Assembly (NCBI GenBank): GCA_963556195.1 | Contig: OY744519.1 | Coordinates: forward strand, 109,828,032-109,892,031 | Direction of reading: 5' to 3' | Source: Sepiola atlantica | Lineage: Eukaryota; Mollusca; Cephalopoda; Sepiida; Sepiolidae | Length of the DNA stretch: 64,000 bases | In this document: positions 63,445 to 64,000 of the stretch, in pieces | How positions within the stretch are numbered: the stretch's first letter is position 1 | Layout: each line of letters begins with the position of its first letter | Program-made: the position numbers and the translations under genes | Notes under the pieces: model-generated | Databases searched by the model: none | Told to the model about the DNA's origin: nothing | Seen by the model: only the letters and a program-made list of their open reading frames with translations

Positions 63445-64000
63445 CTTTAGCTGGTGCATGGACGAGTGAAGCAGCACTTTTAACTAAAAAAGAGAATTGT
63501 ACACTCATTTCCTTCATTGCTTCTACAAAATAAAAATATTGACCAACTGTTAATAATATTTCTATTGATATAATAAATGTCTGTTGGGGTTAATAATAGT
63601 AAAAACAAATTTAAATTTAAAAAAAAATTCTCTTTCTTCTCCTTTTTTTGTGACTCTTGTATTCTGTGAGTTTTTGTTTACTGTGACGTCTTTTAAAATA
63701 GGTGATATCTAAACGTTCGGCAGAGAGCGACAACAGATGAATTTAAATAAATTAGTTTTTTGCATTGCATCGTGGGAAATCGGGCGATCTTTTACTAAAA
63801 AATGTTTTTTATGGAAATCTCTCCAGACAAGGCATGCAGTCACTTAATGTAAGGAGTTAAAAAGAAACGAAAGATGATTAACTTAAAGACAGGAGAAGCT
63901 TATTGACCTTAGTCTTGAAAAAGTAGGAAGAAAACAAGAGGCTACTAGAATAGGAATATTTATTATAATGTGGTACTTGAACAGCGAATTGATGAAGACC
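63445..64000. other. AT-rich stretch, nothing recognised
   Basis: No gene or repeat partner found up to the end of the window. Confidence 0.4.

Overview
This window looks like intergenic or intronic DNA from a large, AT-rich, repeat-saturated animal genome. The most likely source is a cephalopod mollusc of the octopus type. That is an inference from the mix of tRNA-derived SINEs, LINEs ending in trinucleotide microsatellites, Penelope-like elements (PLEs), BEL/Pao and Gypsy elements and very long (TA)n tracts; no host gene was available to confirm it. I recognised no host exon, rRNA operon or functional tRNA gene. Nearly every recognisable protein fragment belongs to a broken mobile element.

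Layout. 0-5 kb: nested inverted repeats, a PLE-derived dispersed repeat, a PLE GIY-YIG endonuclease fragment (3950-4333) and two hammerhead-like motifs. 5-9 kb: two minus-strand LINE reverse transcriptase remnants and a tandem array related to the 5' end of U2 snRNA. 9.9-15.2 kb: a 21-bp minisatellite broken by a LINE, a minus-strand Gypsy element (gag knuckle, protease, RT, RNase H, integrase), a plus-strand LINE RT and a further LINE tail. 16.3-17.0 kb: a head-to-tail dimer of a U2-snRNA-headed retroposon with a 15-bp target-site duplication. 17.6-19.7 kb: a tRNA-derived SINE, dispersed repeats, and a retrozyme-like unit with two hammerhead ribozymes 319 bp apart and pol III A/B boxes between them. 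20-22.6 kb: a mariner remnant whose transposase C-terminus is split by a 5S-rRNA-derived SINE, plus LINE fragments. 23.5-31 kb: copies of a ~600-bp unknown repeat, a 50-bp satellite, a second retrozyme-like pair, a large palindrome and LINE fragments. 31-40 kb: an RNase H-bearing LINE, a long-TIR DNA element containing telomere-like repeats, a PLE palindrome, and two copies of a LINE resembling the restriction-like-endonuclease class. 40.0-46.1 kb: a BEL/Pao element with both LTRs and a C-terminal PHD-like zinc finger. 47-56 kb: a second long-TIR element, foldback elements, a tRNA-derived SINE and a PLE with inverted pseudo-LTRs. 56.8-57.9 kb: about 1 kb of almost pure (TA)n. 58-64 kb: inverted repeats, two LINE fragments and a mariner-type transposase fragment.

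The parts do not form a pathway; they record nested transposition. The most interesting theme is small structured RNAs captured as retroposon heads: hammerhead ribozymes with tRNA-like promoters, the U2 snRNA 5' domain, and 5S rRNA. The two cleanest of these insertions (U2 and 5S) have target-site duplications that can be read directly.
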